Below, in pieces: positions 1-6,307 of a stretch of DNA of 15,765 bases (position 1 is its first letter; each line of letters starts with the position of its first letter). The notes below the pieces were generated by a model, which worked only from the letters and a program-made list of their open reading frames with translations, was not told the DNA's origin and ran no database searches. Source of the DNA: an alpha proteobacterium 3107 (lineage in GTDB: Bacteria; Pseudomonadota; Alphaproteobacteria; Rhodobacterales; Rhodobacteraceae); contig JPPB01000177.1 of assembly GCA_001483205.1 (NCBI GenBank), forward strand, positions 1 through 15,765. Direction: 5' to 3'. A program made the translations under genes and the position numbers.

Positions 1-6
1 CCCCAT

Positions 7-27
7 GGCGGGCGCTTTGCACCCGCC
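7..27. other. GC hairpin at the window start
   Basis: GGCGGG (7-12) pairs with CCCGCC (22-27), with a further GC/GC step inside. It may be the 3' end signal of a gene to the left of the window. There is no T-run after it, so a terminator call is weak. I see no coding sequence in 1-315. Confidence 0.25.
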
Positions 28-82
28 GGGCCGGGCGCTGCCGTCGCTTTTGTTGTGCGGCGCATCACACCATCCCCTTATC

Positions 83-97
83 AAGACCTCTGCATAT
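83..97 (+). repeat. Left terminal inverted repeat before pxpABC
   Basis: AAGACCTCTGCATAT matches the ends of the ~210-bp repeats elsewhere in the window. The next ~30 bases (98-128: GCGCATAGTCGGCTAACCC, then GTCCGCCCGG) align with the inner left ends of the copies at 6397 and 14125. This is therefore a true left end of the same family, not a chance 9-mer. An inverted partner lies at 2785-2799, after pxpC. No matching target duplication flanks the pair. Confidence 0.65.
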
Positions 98-122
98 GTG
101 CGCATAGTCGGCTAACCCGTCC

Positions 123-236
123 GCCCGGTCGCAAGGCCGGGCCGCGCCGTCATGGGGCTCCGCCCGTTCGGCCCTGAAACGGTCCACCGGGCCGTTTCCG
201 GGACGGGCCTCACCCCTCAATGGGGCGAACGGCGCG
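123..236 (+). other. Structured leader upstream of pxpA (hairpin repeat family 2, expanded copy)
   Basis: GCCCGGTC-GCAA-GGCCGGGC (123-142) forms a GCAA-loop hairpin. It is followed by a closing stem CGCGCCG (143-149) / CGGCGCG (230-236). Inside that stem are two arms. One is long: GCCCGT (162-167)/ACGGGC (203-208), CGG (169-171)/CCG (198-200) and AAACGG (177-182)/CCGTTT (192-197). The other is the short hairpin CCCC-TCAAT-GGGG (213-225). Together they predict a three-way junction. A second, simpler copy at 6308-6362 lacks the long arm. The structure ends ~80 bases before the pxpA start, so it could be a transcribed 5' leader, but no ligand class or transcript is known from the sequence. Confidence 0.5.
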
Positions 237-315
237 CCCCCCCCATACCGGCCATGGCTTGACGCCCGGCCCGCCGGGTGCAACTGTTCCGCCACACCGA
301 CCGCCGGAGGATGTC

Positions 316-1077
316 ATGCCGCGCATCGACCTCAACGCCGATCTCGGGGAAAGTTTCGGCCCGTGGAAAATGGGTGACGACGCGCGGATGATGCAGATCG
401 TCTCGAGCGCCAGCATCGCCTGCGGCGGACACGCGGGCGACACCATGACCATGTTCGACAGCGTGATGGCGGCAAAGGCCGCCGGAGTGACCATCGGCGC
501 GCATCCGGGGTTTGAGGACCGGCAGGGCTTTGGCCGCCGTCGCCTGCCGTTGAGCGTGACCGAGATCGAGCGGCTGGTCGCTGCGCAAACCGGCGCATTG
601 TGCGGGGTTGCGGCGCTCGCCGGGGCCGAGGTGCGCTATGTCAAGGCCCATGGCGCACTGGGCAACTGGGGTGCGGAAGAACCCGAGGTTGCCGGGGCCA
701 TCGTCCGGGCGACCCGCGCTGTTCTGGGTGCGCGCGCCATGCTGCTGGCGATTTCCGGCACGGCGCTGGAGCAAGAGGCCACCCGCGCCGGGCTGCCCGT
801 CTGCTCAGAGGTCTTTGCCGACCGGGGCTATACCCCCGAGGGCCGTCTGGTGCCGCGCGGACAGCGGGGTGCAATGATCCGTGACGCGGGCGAAGCGGCG
901 GACCGGCTGATCGGGTTTCTGCAAACCGGTCTGATGCCGACAGTCGGCGGTGCCCCGGTGCGGCTGACGGCGGGTTCGGTCTGTGTGCATGGGGACGGGC
1001 CGACGGCGCTGGCCATGGCCGACACCCTGCGCGCCCGGCTGCTTGACGCCGGTTTCACCATCGGCCCGTTCGCATGA
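316..1077 (+). CDS. pxpA: 5-oxoprolinase subunit A (LamB/YcsF family)
   Basis: The 253-residue protein is the usual length for PxpA. With PxpB and PxpC it forms the ATP-dependent bacterial 5-oxoprolinase that opens the cyclic amino acid 5-oxoproline (pyroglutamate) to L-glutamate in the cytoplasm. Family hallmarks are seen: the N-terminal RIDLNADLGESFG segment, SIACGGHAGD near residue 35, GAHPGF near 60 and VKAHGALGN near 110. The ATG at 316 is chosen because GGAGG (306-310) sits 5 bases upstream and the protein then begins exactly where family members do. An in-frame ATG at 220 would add 32 residues of hairpin-encoded low-complexity sequence and is unlikely. The stop overlaps the next gene by ATGA, so translation is probably coupled. 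The assignment is by family, and the activity is inferred from the complete ABC set. Confidence 0.95.
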   Translation: MPRIDLNADLGESFGPWKMGDDARMMQIVSSASIACGGHAGDTMTMFDSVMAAKAAGVTIGAHPGFEDRQGFGRRRLPLSVTEIERLVAAQTGALCGVAALAGAEVRYVKAHGALGNWGAEEPEVAGAIVRATRAVLGARAMLLAISGTALEQEATRAGLPVCSEVFADRGYTPEGRLVPRGQRGAMIRDAGEAADRLIGFLQTGLMPTVGGAPVRLTAGSVCVHGDGPTALAMADTLRARLLDAGFTIGPFA

Positions 1078-1763
1078 CACCTCTTGCCCAACCGGTCGGG
1101 GATTGCGGGGTCATCCTGCGCCTCGGCGACCATATCAGCCCGGACATCCATGCCGATGTGGTGGCCATGCAGACAGCGGTGACCGCCGCCGGACTGCCCG
1201 GCGTGACCGAACTCGTCCCCTCTTACACAGCGCTTTTCATAGGCTATGACCCGCTGATCACTGATTATGAGACGCTTTCGGCGTCCCTGTCGGCGCTGAC
1301 GCCGGAACCTGCCGCCCTGAAGGCACCGGCGGTCCGGGAGGTTCCGGTCTGTTATGATGCCGAACTTGCGCCCGATCTGGCCGAGGTCGCTGAACGCACC
1401 GGCCAGAGCACCGAGGCGGTGATCAACACCCACATGTCGGGCGATTACATGATCTATATGTATGGGTTTGCGCCGGGATACGCCTATATGGGCGGTGTGC
1501 CAAAGGGGTTGCGGCTGCCCCGCAAACAGACCCCGGTGCGCGATGTTCCCGGCGGCACGGTCTGCATCGCCGGGCCGCAGAGCCTGGTCACCACCATGAC
1601 CCTGCCCACCGGCTGGTGGCGGCTGGGGCGCTCTCCGTTCCGGTTTCTGCGCACGGGCGACGGCGGGGATGCCTTTCCGCTGGCCGTGGGGGATCATGTC
1701 CGCTTTCGCCGCATTTCCCGCGCGGAATATGAGCGCCGCAGGGAAGGGAAGGGGGGCGCGTGA
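1074..1763 (+). CDS. pxpB: 5-oxoprolinase subunit B (KipI/allophanate hydrolase subunit 1-like)
   Basis: This 229-residue protein belongs to the KipI/AHS1 family, which has a cyclophilin-like fold. It is the second subunit of 5-oxoprolinase. Diagnostic segments are GFAPGYAYMGGVP (131-143), LPRKQTP-RDVPGGTVCIAGPQS (148-170) and GWWRLGRSPF (180-189). The start overlaps the pxpA stop (ATGA) and the end overlaps the pxpC start (GTGA), the tight coupling expected of subunits made in fixed ratio. In Bacillus the homologue KipI was first described as a kinase inhibitor. The adjacency of pxpA and pxpC argues for the oxoprolinase role here. No truncation is seen. Confidence 0.94.
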   Translation: MTPLAQPVGDCGVILRLGDHISPDIHADVVAMQTAVTAAGLPGVTELVPSYTALFIGYDPLITDYETLSASLSALTPEPAALKAPAVREVPVCYDAELAPDLAEVAERTGQSTEAVINTHMSGDYMIYMYGFAPGYAYMGGVPKGLRLPRKQTPVRDVPGGTVCIAGPQSLVTTMTLPTGWWRLGRSPFRFLRTGDGGDAFPLAVGDHVRFRRISRAEYERRREGKGGA

Positions 1764-2770
1764 ACGTTTCATTCCGTATCGACTTCGCCGGTCCCTTCGT
1801 CTCGGTGCAGGATCGCGGACGCCCCGGTTTCATGCGCTACGGGGTGACAGAGTCCGGCCCGATGGACCGCACCGCGTTCGGTATTCTGCGCCGGGCGCTG
1901 GAGGGACCAGAGACGTTTCGCGCACTCGAAATTTCGCCTGGCGGCGTTGTGCTGTCCTGTTGTTCCGGCCAGCTTACCGCCGGGGTGGTCGGTGGCGATT
2001 TCGACATCCGCATTGATGGCGCGCGGCAACCGGCCTGGTCGGTCTTTGCCTTGAGCGCCGGGCAGAAGCTGTCCATCCGTCCCGGTCCTTCCGGCAGTTG
2101 GTGCTATCTGGGCTTTGCCGGTCAGATTGAGGGGCCGGAATGGTTGGGCAGCGGTTCGGTCCATCTGGCCTCGGGCCTCTGCGGGCGGGCGCTGACGGCG
2201 GGGGATGTGCTGAACGTTGCCCGCGCCCGGCCCCGTCCCGACCTGCACGCGGCGTTCCCGATCCCGGATTTTGCCGTGCTCGACGGCACGGTGCGGGTGG
2301 TGATCGGCCCGCAGCAGAATCACTTTGCGCCCGAGGCGCTGCGGGCGCTGACCACGGAACCGTTTCAGGTGACGCCGGAATATGACCGCATGGGAATGCG
2401 CCTGAAAGGGGTGCCGCTTGTGCCGTGCGACGCCCTGTCGATCCCGTCCGAGGCGCTGGTGCGTGGCTCTGTTCAGGTGCCGGGGCATGGTGATCCGCTG
2501 ATCCTGCTGGCGGACCATCAGACGACCGGGGGGTATCCGAAGGTTGCCACCGTGATCACCGCCGACATCGACCGGGTGGCGCAGGCGCGCCCCGAAGACC
2601 GGATCAGGTTTCGGGCGGTTTCGCCCGGTGATGCGGTGCTGGCGACCCGTGCGGCGCATCGGGCGGCAGAGCGCTTTATGGACGACCTGTCCGGTTGGCG
2701 TGGCAGTCTTGCCGAGCGGCTTTCCCGGACAAACCTGATCAGCGGCGCGGTGACGGGGGGGGCCGACTGA
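1760..2770 (+). CDS. pxpC: 5-oxoprolinase subunit C (KipA/biotin-dependent carboxyltransferase-like)
   Basis: The 336-residue protein has the KipA/AHS2 pattern: FAGPFVSVQDRGRPGF near the N terminus, then ESGPMDRTAF, EYDRMGMRL and, late in the protein, VRGSVQVPGHGDPLILLADHQTTGGYPK. It is the third 5-oxoprolinase subunit. The start is GTG at 1760, overlapping the pxpB stop by four bases, with a purine-rich GGGAAGGGAAGGGG stretch just before it. The gene ends only 15 bases before an AGAGGTCTT inverted repeat (2785-2799) matching the one upstream of pxpA. No rho-independent terminator follows. Confidence 0.94.
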   Translation: MNVSFRIDFAGPFVSVQDRGRPGFMRYGVTESGPMDRTAFGILRRALEGPETFRALEISPGGVVLSCCSGQLTAGVVGGDFDIRIDGARQPAWSVFALSAGQKLSIRPGPSGSWCYLGFAGQIEGPEWLGSGSVHLASGLCGRALTAGDVLNVARARPRPDLHAAFPIPDFAVLDGTVRVVIGPQQNHFAPEALRALTTEPFQVTPEYDRMGMRLKGVPLVPCDALSIPSEALVRGSVQVPGHGDPLILLADHQTTGGYPKVATVITADIDRVAQARPEDRIRFRAVSPGDAVLATRAAHRAAERFMDDLSGWRGSLAERLSRTNLISGAVTGGAD

Positions 2771-2784
2771 GCGCGGCGGGACGG

Positions 2785-2799
2785 TATGCAAGAGGTCTT
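2785..2799 (-). repeat. Right terminal inverted repeat after pxpC
   Basis: TATGCAAGAGGTCTT is the reverse complement of the AAGACCTCT-GCATA end sequence at 83-97, with one extra base. It lacks the GGCAGGCGG-type inner hairpin of the full ~210-bp copies, so only the outermost terminus is present. Direct flanks (TTATC on the left, TAGAT on the right) do not match. Confidence 0.5.
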
Positions 2800-2886
2800 T
2801 AGATACCTTTCGCATCGTTCCCGTTGCCGACCCCGCCCCGGATGCGCTATGGCTGCACAAAGAGCAATTTCCGGGAAAACAGGCGG

Positions 2887-3399
2887 ATGGATCGCAAGAC
2901 CTTCCTTCAGGGGCTATTGGCCATGAGCACGATAGGGGCCTGTTCAGGCAAGCCCGGCACGTCCAGATTCAAAACCTATCACGGGCCGGAAGTGACGCGG
3001 GTTGTGGTCTATAAGAGCGCGCGCAACATGTATCTGCTGCACCGGGACCGGGTGCTGAAACGCTATCATATCGACCTCGGCTTTGCCCCCGATGGCCACA
3101 AGCAGGCCGAAGGCGACGGGCGAACGCCGGAGGGCGATTACCTCGTTGACCGCCGCAATCCGAACAGCGCCTTTCACCTGTCCCTGGGGCTGTCCTATCC
3201 GAATGCGCAGGACCGGGCACGGGCGCGGGCACTTGGCCGGGATCCGGGCGGGGACATCTTCATCCACGGCGACCCGAGACTGTCGCGCCGCCTGCGCGGG
3301 CCGGACTGGACCGCCGGTTGCATCGCGGTGACCAATGACGAGATCGAGGACATCTATGCCATGGTCACAACCGGAACCCCGGTTTCGATCTATCCCTGA
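2887..3399 (+). CDS. L,D-transpeptidase (YkuD) family lipoprotein
   Basis: The 170-residue protein begins with a lipoprotein signal peptide ending in I-G-A-C (Cys19), so it is predicted to be lipid-anchored and act in the periplasm on peptidoglycan. The YkuD domain spans about residues 37-170. The catalytic signature is present: IFIHGDP (His127) and DWTAGCIAV (Cys145). This is the YafK-like variant in which the usual SxGCxR becomes TAGCIA. Family members either form 3-3 crosslinks, attach or detach outer-membrane proteins, or hydrolyse such bonds, and the sequence does not decide between them. ATG 2887 is chosen because it places the signal peptide at the N terminus. An in-frame ATG at 2824 would add 21 residues before it. 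The gene converges with the CAP lipoprotein, and their 3' ends overlap by 10 bases. Confidence 0.85.
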   Translation: MDRKTFLQGLLAMSTIGACSGKPGTSRFKTYHGPEVTRVVVYKSARNMYLLHRDRVLKRYHIDLGFAPDGHKQAEGDGRTPEGDYLVDRRNPNSAFHLSLGLSYPNAQDRARARALGRDPGGDIFIHGDPRLSRRLRGPDWTAGCIAVTNDEIEDIYAMVTTGTPVSIYP

Positions 3400-3929
3400 A
3401 CGCCTTGCCGGATCATGGCCTCCGGTCCGCCCATCACCAGCGCCCACCATATCTTGCCGTTGCGGTCCTGTTGCCAGGCAAAGCCCATGGCGGAGGCTCT
3501 TGGGTCGAGGATAACCATGCGCGTATCGGCGCGCTCCATCCAGGCGGCCAGCGTTTCCAGCTCTGTCTCGTAGGTCTCGGAAATGTTTTCGCCCAGAAGC
3601 GCGCCCGCATATCCAGACCGCGCGACCCGATCCAGCGGCGAAGACCCGTCGGACCCGAAATGCCAGGGCCGGTTCTGCACCGACATGTCGAGCGAATGGG
3701 TGGCGGCGGCGGCGGTCAGCCTGTTGTCCAGCCGCACCGGACCAACCCCCGCCGCCCGGCGCAGTGCATTCACTGAATCCAGCATCCGGAACTGCACCTG
3801 AGACGCATCAGCAATGCGGTAGACCTTTGGCAGGGGTTTGCCATCCGGCCCGAAGCGGATTTCCGCAGGTGGCGCACAGGCGGCAACCGCCAGGGCGAGG
3901 ATGATGAAAGCTGCGAATTTCGACACCAT
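3390..3929 (-). CDS. CAP/SCP-domain lipoprotein
   Basis: The 179-residue protein has a lipoprotein signal peptide with lipobox V-A-A-C (Cys18) and a CAP (cysteine-rich secretory protein/PR-1) domain at about 44-168. Conserved pieces are LNALRRAAGV-like helix 1, ATHSLDM (His78), HFGSDGSSPLDRV (His90), LLGENIS (Glu114) and WWALVMG. The usual His of the W..S..H motif is replaced (WMERADTRMVIL), so the classical CAP tetrad looks incomplete. Bacterial CAP proteins are extracytoplasmic and mostly uncharacterised. ATG 3929 is chosen because the signal peptide starts there. An in-frame ATG at 4013 would add 28 residues lacking signal character. Its neighbours are two L,D-transpeptidase-like genes, which suggests a cell-envelope role, but this is inference. 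Confidence 0.82.
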   Translation of the reverse strand: MVSKFAAFIILALAVAACAPPAEIRFGPDGKPLPKVYRIADASQVQFRMLDSVNALRRAAGVGPVRLDNRLTAAAATHSLDMSVQNRPWHFGSDGSSPLDRVARSGYAGALLGENISETYETELETLAAWMERADTRMVILDPRASAMGFAWQQDRNGKIWWALVMGGPEAMIRQGVQG

Positions 3930-3993
3930 AAGAGCGCGCGCCTCTGTTTCCGTCGCCGTTGCTCTAACCGGTTCGGCGCGGGCGTTCAAACTC

Positions 3994-4012
3994 ATATGAT
4001 CGTGAAGGCGCA
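3994..4012. repeat. 19-bp direct repeat, left copy
   Basis: ATATGATCGTGAAGGCGCA is repeated exactly at 4238-4256. The two copies bracket the ~210-bp repeat at 4025-4234. Confidence 0.85.
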
Positions 4013-4024
4013 AAATTGATTACA

Positions 4025-4234
4025 AAGACCTCTGTATATTGACCGGGCCGGGCAGCCGCCTGCCTGGGCGGGCGCTCTTCCTGAAAGTCTGCATTGGCGA
4101 TGACCTTTCCATAAAGTCCATACGTTCCAAAAGGTTGAAGCGTTTTGAGCGCCTGCCGGGGGGCAGGCAGGCGCTGCCCGGCGCAAGCGCCGGGCGGGGT
4201 ATTTGGGGGCGATACAGCCTTATGCAGAGGTCTT
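4025..4234 (-). repeat. MITE-like ~210-bp repeat, copy A
   Basis: The ends are AAGACCTCTGTATA (left) and TATGCAGAGGTCTT (right), terminal inverted repeats. Inside are three strong hairpins: CGCCTGCC/GGCGGGCG near 4057-4072, GCGCCTGCC (4149-4157)/GGCAGGCGC (4166-4174) and GCCCGGCGC (4176-4184)/GCGCCGGGC (4187-4195). Between them lies a ~65-bp conserved centre containing CATAAAGTCCATACG-like sequence. It is inverted relative to the copies at 6397 and 14125. It has no transposase. It sits between the divergent CAP and L,D-transpeptidase genes. Flanks share only TTGAT, so a target duplication is doubtful here. Confidence 0.8.
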
Positions 4235-4237
4235 TTG

Positions 4238-4256
4238 ATATGATCGTGAAGGCGCA
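4238..4256. repeat. 19-bp direct repeat, right copy
   Basis: This is an exact copy of 3994-4012, starting three bases after the right end of repeat copy A. Confidence 0.85.
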
Positions 4257-4277
4257 TTCTGACGCCCATTTGAATTG

Positions 4278-4306
4278 CGGCTGCGGTTTTCCCGCCATAA
4301 TATGCG
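4278..4306 (+). promoter_or_regulatory. Possible promoter of the Tat L,D-transpeptidase gene
   Basis: TTGCGG is followed after about 17 bases by TAATAT, about 40 bases before the ATG at 4344. It lies downstream of the inserted repeat, so the gene could keep its own promoter. It is a motif match only. Confidence 0.3.
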
Positions 4307-4343
4307 CCGGAAAGCACACCACCCCATCGGATGGAGCGACAAG

Positions 4344-4952
4344 ATGAATGATCACCGGCGTTCCCGCCTTGACCGGCGGGCGTTTCTGGCCTCCGGGGCC
4401 GCTGCTTCGCTCGGCCTGACAGGCGCGGGCGCATTGGCGCAGTCCGGCACCGATACGGTAGAGATTGAGCAAGAGATTTCCCGGACCACCCGGCGCAACA
4501 TCTCCAGCTTTCGCTCGCTGACATGGCAGCCCTATTTCAGCGATCTCAGAAACGGGGCGATTCTGGTCGATATGACCTCGCGTGCCGCCCATTACTGGAA
4601 CGAGGACGGCTCTCTCTACAGGCTCTATCCGACTTCGGTGCCCCTGTCCGAGGATCTGACCCGCAGAGGCCGCACCCGCGTTGTGCGCAAGGTCGAAGGC
4701 CCGTCCTGGCGTCCGACCCCGGCGATGCGCAAGCGCAACCCCGAATGGCCGGAATATGTCGCGCCCGGCCCCGATAATCCGCTCGGGTCGCACGCGCTTT
4801 ATCTGTCCTGGACCTACTACCGCATCCACGGCACCCACGATACGCGCAAGATCGGGCGGCGCTCATCGAACGGCTGCGTCGGGCTTTACAACGAACATAT
4901 CGCCGAGCTTTTCGGGCTGGCGAAGGTGGGCACACAGGTGTTGCTGATTTGA
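4344..4952 (+). CDS. Tat-exported L,D-transpeptidase (YkuD) family protein
   Basis: The 202-residue protein has a twin-arginine signal: DRRAFLAS at 10-17, a hydrophobic stretch, then an ALA cut site near 32. It is therefore predicted to be exported folded to the periplasm. The YkuD domain occupies about 70-202, with the IHGTHD motif (His162) and the SSNGCVGLYNEHI motif (Cys178). The Arg after the catalytic Cys in the standard SxGCxR motif is Gly180 here. Family members act on tetrapeptide stems of peptidoglycan. The start at 4344 is supported by GGAG at 4331-4334 and by placement of the Tat signal. An ATG at 4275 would add 23 residues in front of it. It differs strongly from the lipoprotein YkuD protein at 2887, so the two are not recent duplicates. 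Confidence 0.88.
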   Translation: MNDHRRSRLDRRAFLASGAAASLGLTGAGALAQSGTDTVEIEQEISRTTRRNISSFRSLTWQPYFSDLRNGAILVDMTSRAAHYWNEDGSLYRLYPTSVPLSEDLTRRGRTRVVRKVEGPSWRPTPAMRKRNPEWPEYVAPGPDNPLGSHALYLSWTYYRIHGTHDTRKIGRRSSNGCVGLYNEHIAELFGLAKVGTQVLLI

Positions 4953-4992
4953 CCGGCACCGGGGGGCGCGGCCTTTGTCACTGGTTTTCCCG

Positions 4993-5022
4993 TTGCACAC
5001 GGCGTCATTTCCTGCGAATAAA
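4993..5022 (+). promoter_or_regulatory. Possible promoter of the small secreted peptide gene
   Basis: TTGCAC (4993-4998), an 18-base spacer, then AATAAA (5017-5022), about 70 bases before the ATG at 5095. It is a weak motif match. The rest of 4953-5094 shows no other feature. Confidence 0.25.
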
Positions 5023-5094
5023 TGCGGTATGGGCCAGGAGTGCCTGGCATCGGGGCCGCGCATGAGCGGCCACAACACTGGTCTGGAGGATGAA

Positions 5095-5301
5095 ATGAAG
5101 AAACTTGCTCTCGCGGCGGCGCTGTCTGCTTCGGCCAGCCTGGCTTTTGCAGGTAGTATGGGCGAACCGGTCATGGAAGAAGTGGTTGAGCCGGTCATGG
5201 AAGACACCGCTATGGTCGAAGAAGCGTCGTCCGCTTCGGGCAGCGGCATCCTGGTTCCGCTTCTGTTTCTGGTTCTGGTTGCGGCGGCTGTTGCCGACTG
5301 A
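5095..5301 (+). CDS. Small secreted or single-pass membrane peptide, unknown function
   Basis: The 68-residue product starts with a clear Sec signal peptide (MKKLALAAAL..., cut near AFA at 17-19). It then has an acidic Glu/Val/Met-rich section (about 23-45), a Ser/Gly linker, and a C-terminal hydrophobic helix GILVPLLFLVLVAAAVAD reaching the last residue. The ATG at 5095 is supported by GGAGGA at 5085-5090. The acidic part contains an internal duplication, EPVMEE then EPVMED, also visible in the DNA (5167-5180 repeated at 5191-5204, period 24). Peptides with this architecture are common in Rhodobacterales and are sometimes mislabelled ferrochelatase in databases (from memory). There is no enzymatic domain here. 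A good terminator follows, so it is a stand-alone unit. Confidence 0.75.
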   Translation: MKKLALAAALSASASLAFAGSMGEPVMEEVVEPVMEDTAMVEEASSASGSGILVPLLFLVLVAAAVAD

Positions 5302-5326
5302 TCCGGGCGGATTTTCCGTTTTTGGG

Positions 5327-5354
5327 AAAGCGGCGGGCTGGCCTGCCGCTTTTT
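5327..5354 (+). terminator. Rho-independent terminator of the small peptide gene
   Basis: AAAGCGGC (5327-5334) pairs perfectly with GCCGCTTT (5345-5352) around a 10-base loop, and the T-run extends to 5354. It lies 25 bases after the stop codon. It is the cleanest terminator in the window. Confidence 0.8.
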
Positions 5355-5404
5355 CGTTTCCGGGCTTCCGGGGCTGACCGGGGCAGGCAACCGGGGCCGC
5401 AGCC

Positions 5405-5884
5405 TTACAAACGTCTCGGCGCTTCAAAGATAACCGGTGCGCGCCGGGTGCCGTCAAGGGCGGTGTTATGCTCGGCATAGGTTTCGATATTCGCCGGAAT
5501 GATCGTTCCCCGCATCGCGCTCGACAGGAAAATATGCCGGGCATTGTCAGGGCTGATTTCAAACCAGTTCGGATCATCAAAGGTTCCGGCAAAGACGCCG
5601 ATAATCTGGTCGAAACGCTCAAAACTCAGGTAAAGCCGCGTCCCGCAGGCCCCGCAGAAATGCAGCCAGACATGCTTGCCGCTGCCCTCGGACAACTGCC
5701 CCCAGATTTTCGGCGCGCCGGAAACCATCCCGAATGCGCCGATGTCAAAAATCGGTTCGACCATATAGGCGCTGCCGGTCGTTTTCTGGCAATACCGGCA
5801 GTGGCAGGTGGTGACCCGCAGCGGGGGCGCGGTGACCTGATAACGGCAATCGCCGCAGAGACATCCTCCGGTTTGAGGGTCCAT
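5405..5884 (-). CDS. GFA / CENP-V family zinc-binding protein
   Basis: The 159-residue protein carries the cysteine pattern of the GFA (glutathione-dependent formaldehyde-activating enzyme-like) fold: CLCGDC (Cys8, 10, 13), CHCRYC (Cys27, 29, 32) and CGACG (Cys77, 80). It binds zinc by homology. The founding enzyme was proposed to promote the formaldehyde-glutathione reaction, but most family members have no proven substrate, so a catalytic name is not justified. The start at 5884 is supported by GAGGAGAG upstream on the minus strand. It is divergent from rpmG and converges with the small-peptide unit. No formaldehyde-oxidation genes are nearby. Confidence 0.85.
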   Translation of the reverse strand: MDPQTGGCLCGDCRYQVTAPPLRVTTCHCRYCQKTTGSAYMVEPIFDIGAFGMVSGAPKIWGQLSEGSGKHVWLHFCGACGTRLYLSFERFDQIIGVFAGTFDDPNWFEISPDNARHIFLSSAMRGTIIPANIETYAEHNTALDGTRRAPVIFEAPRRL

Positions 5885-5962
5885 GGCAGGCTCTCCTCAT
5901 CTTGTTTGCGACTCTGAGTGTATCACATTCCGGCGGGATCGGTAAATTTTCCGCTGCGGGCT

Positions 5963-5980
5963 GCAAATCGGGTGCTTTGC
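5963..5980. promoter_or_regulatory. Inverted repeat GCAAA-N8-TTTGC upstream of rpmG
   Basis: GCAAA (5963-5967) and TTTGC (5976-5980) lie just before the rpmG -35 element. It may be an operator. It could equally be chance in a 180-base divergent region. Confidence 0.2.
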
Positions 5981-5982
5981 GG

Positions 5983-6010
5983 TTGACTCGCCGCCCCGTG
6001 CGACTAAAAG
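5983..6010 (+). promoter_or_regulatory. Probable rpmG promoter
   Basis: TTGACT (5983-5988), a 16-base spacer and TAAAAG (6005-6010) lie about 55 bases upstream of the rpmG ATG. The -35 matches the sigma-70 consensus at five of six positions and the -10 at four. Confidence 0.45.
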
Positions 6011-6064
6011 GCTGACTTCGACAGACGCAGGCGGGGGGTGCCCCGCAGACCGGAGACAGAGACG

Positions 6065-6232
6065 ATGGCGAAGCCGACCACGATCAAGATCAGACTGAAC
6101 TCGTCGGCGGGCACCGGCCACTTTTACGTGACCAAGAAAAACGCGCGCACCATGACCGAAAAGATGGTGGTGCGCAAATATGACCCGGTGGCGCGCAAGC
6201 ATGTCGAATACAAGGAAGGCAAGATCAGGTAG
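6065..6232 (+). CDS. rpmG: 50S ribosomal protein L33
   Basis: The 55-residue protein matches alphaproteobacterial bL33 across its length ([20 protein letters not shown]..., ending KEGKIR). It is a structural protein of the large ribosomal subunit. It has no cysteines, so it is the zinc-independent (C-minus) form. The start at 6065 is supported by GGAG at 6052-6055 and the standard N terminus. An upstream in-frame ATG at 6038 is not needed. It is monocistronic, with its own promoter-like sequence and a hairpin after the stop. Confidence 0.96.
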   Translation: MAKPTTIKIRLNSSAGTGHFYVTKKNARTMTEKMVVRKYDPVARKHVEYKEGKIR

Positions 6233-6258
6233 GCCTGCCCCGAAGAGACGGGGCGGGC
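6233..6258 (+). terminator. Hairpin after rpmG, probable terminator
   Basis: GCCTGCCCCG (6233-6242) pairs with CGGGGCGGGC (6249-6258), ten base pairs with one G-T, loop AAGAGA, starting right after the stop codon. No T-run follows, so it may act as a transcript-stabilising hairpin or a rho-assisted stop rather than a classical terminator. Confidence 0.45.
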
Positions 6259-6307
6259 GGTAAAGCCTGACGCCCGGATTTTGAGTCCAGGCCCCGGCCC
6301 CGTTCCC

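Noticed and set aside
220..315. N-terminal extension of PxpA from the ATG at 220
   Set aside because: It would translate hairpin and spacer DNA, has no family counterpart, and the ATG at 316 has a well-placed GGAGG.
828..2860. Minus-strand open frames of 314 and 363 codons opposite pxpABC
   Set aside because: They are shadows of the three overlapping pxp genes and have no family resemblance.
4059..4230. Short open frames inside the repeats, such as MDFMERSSPMQ... and MDFIARALPIR..., as a conserved peptide
   Set aside because: The frame is broken by an early stop in copy B, changes do not favour synonymous positions, and conservation follows the hairpins. Treated as non-coding.
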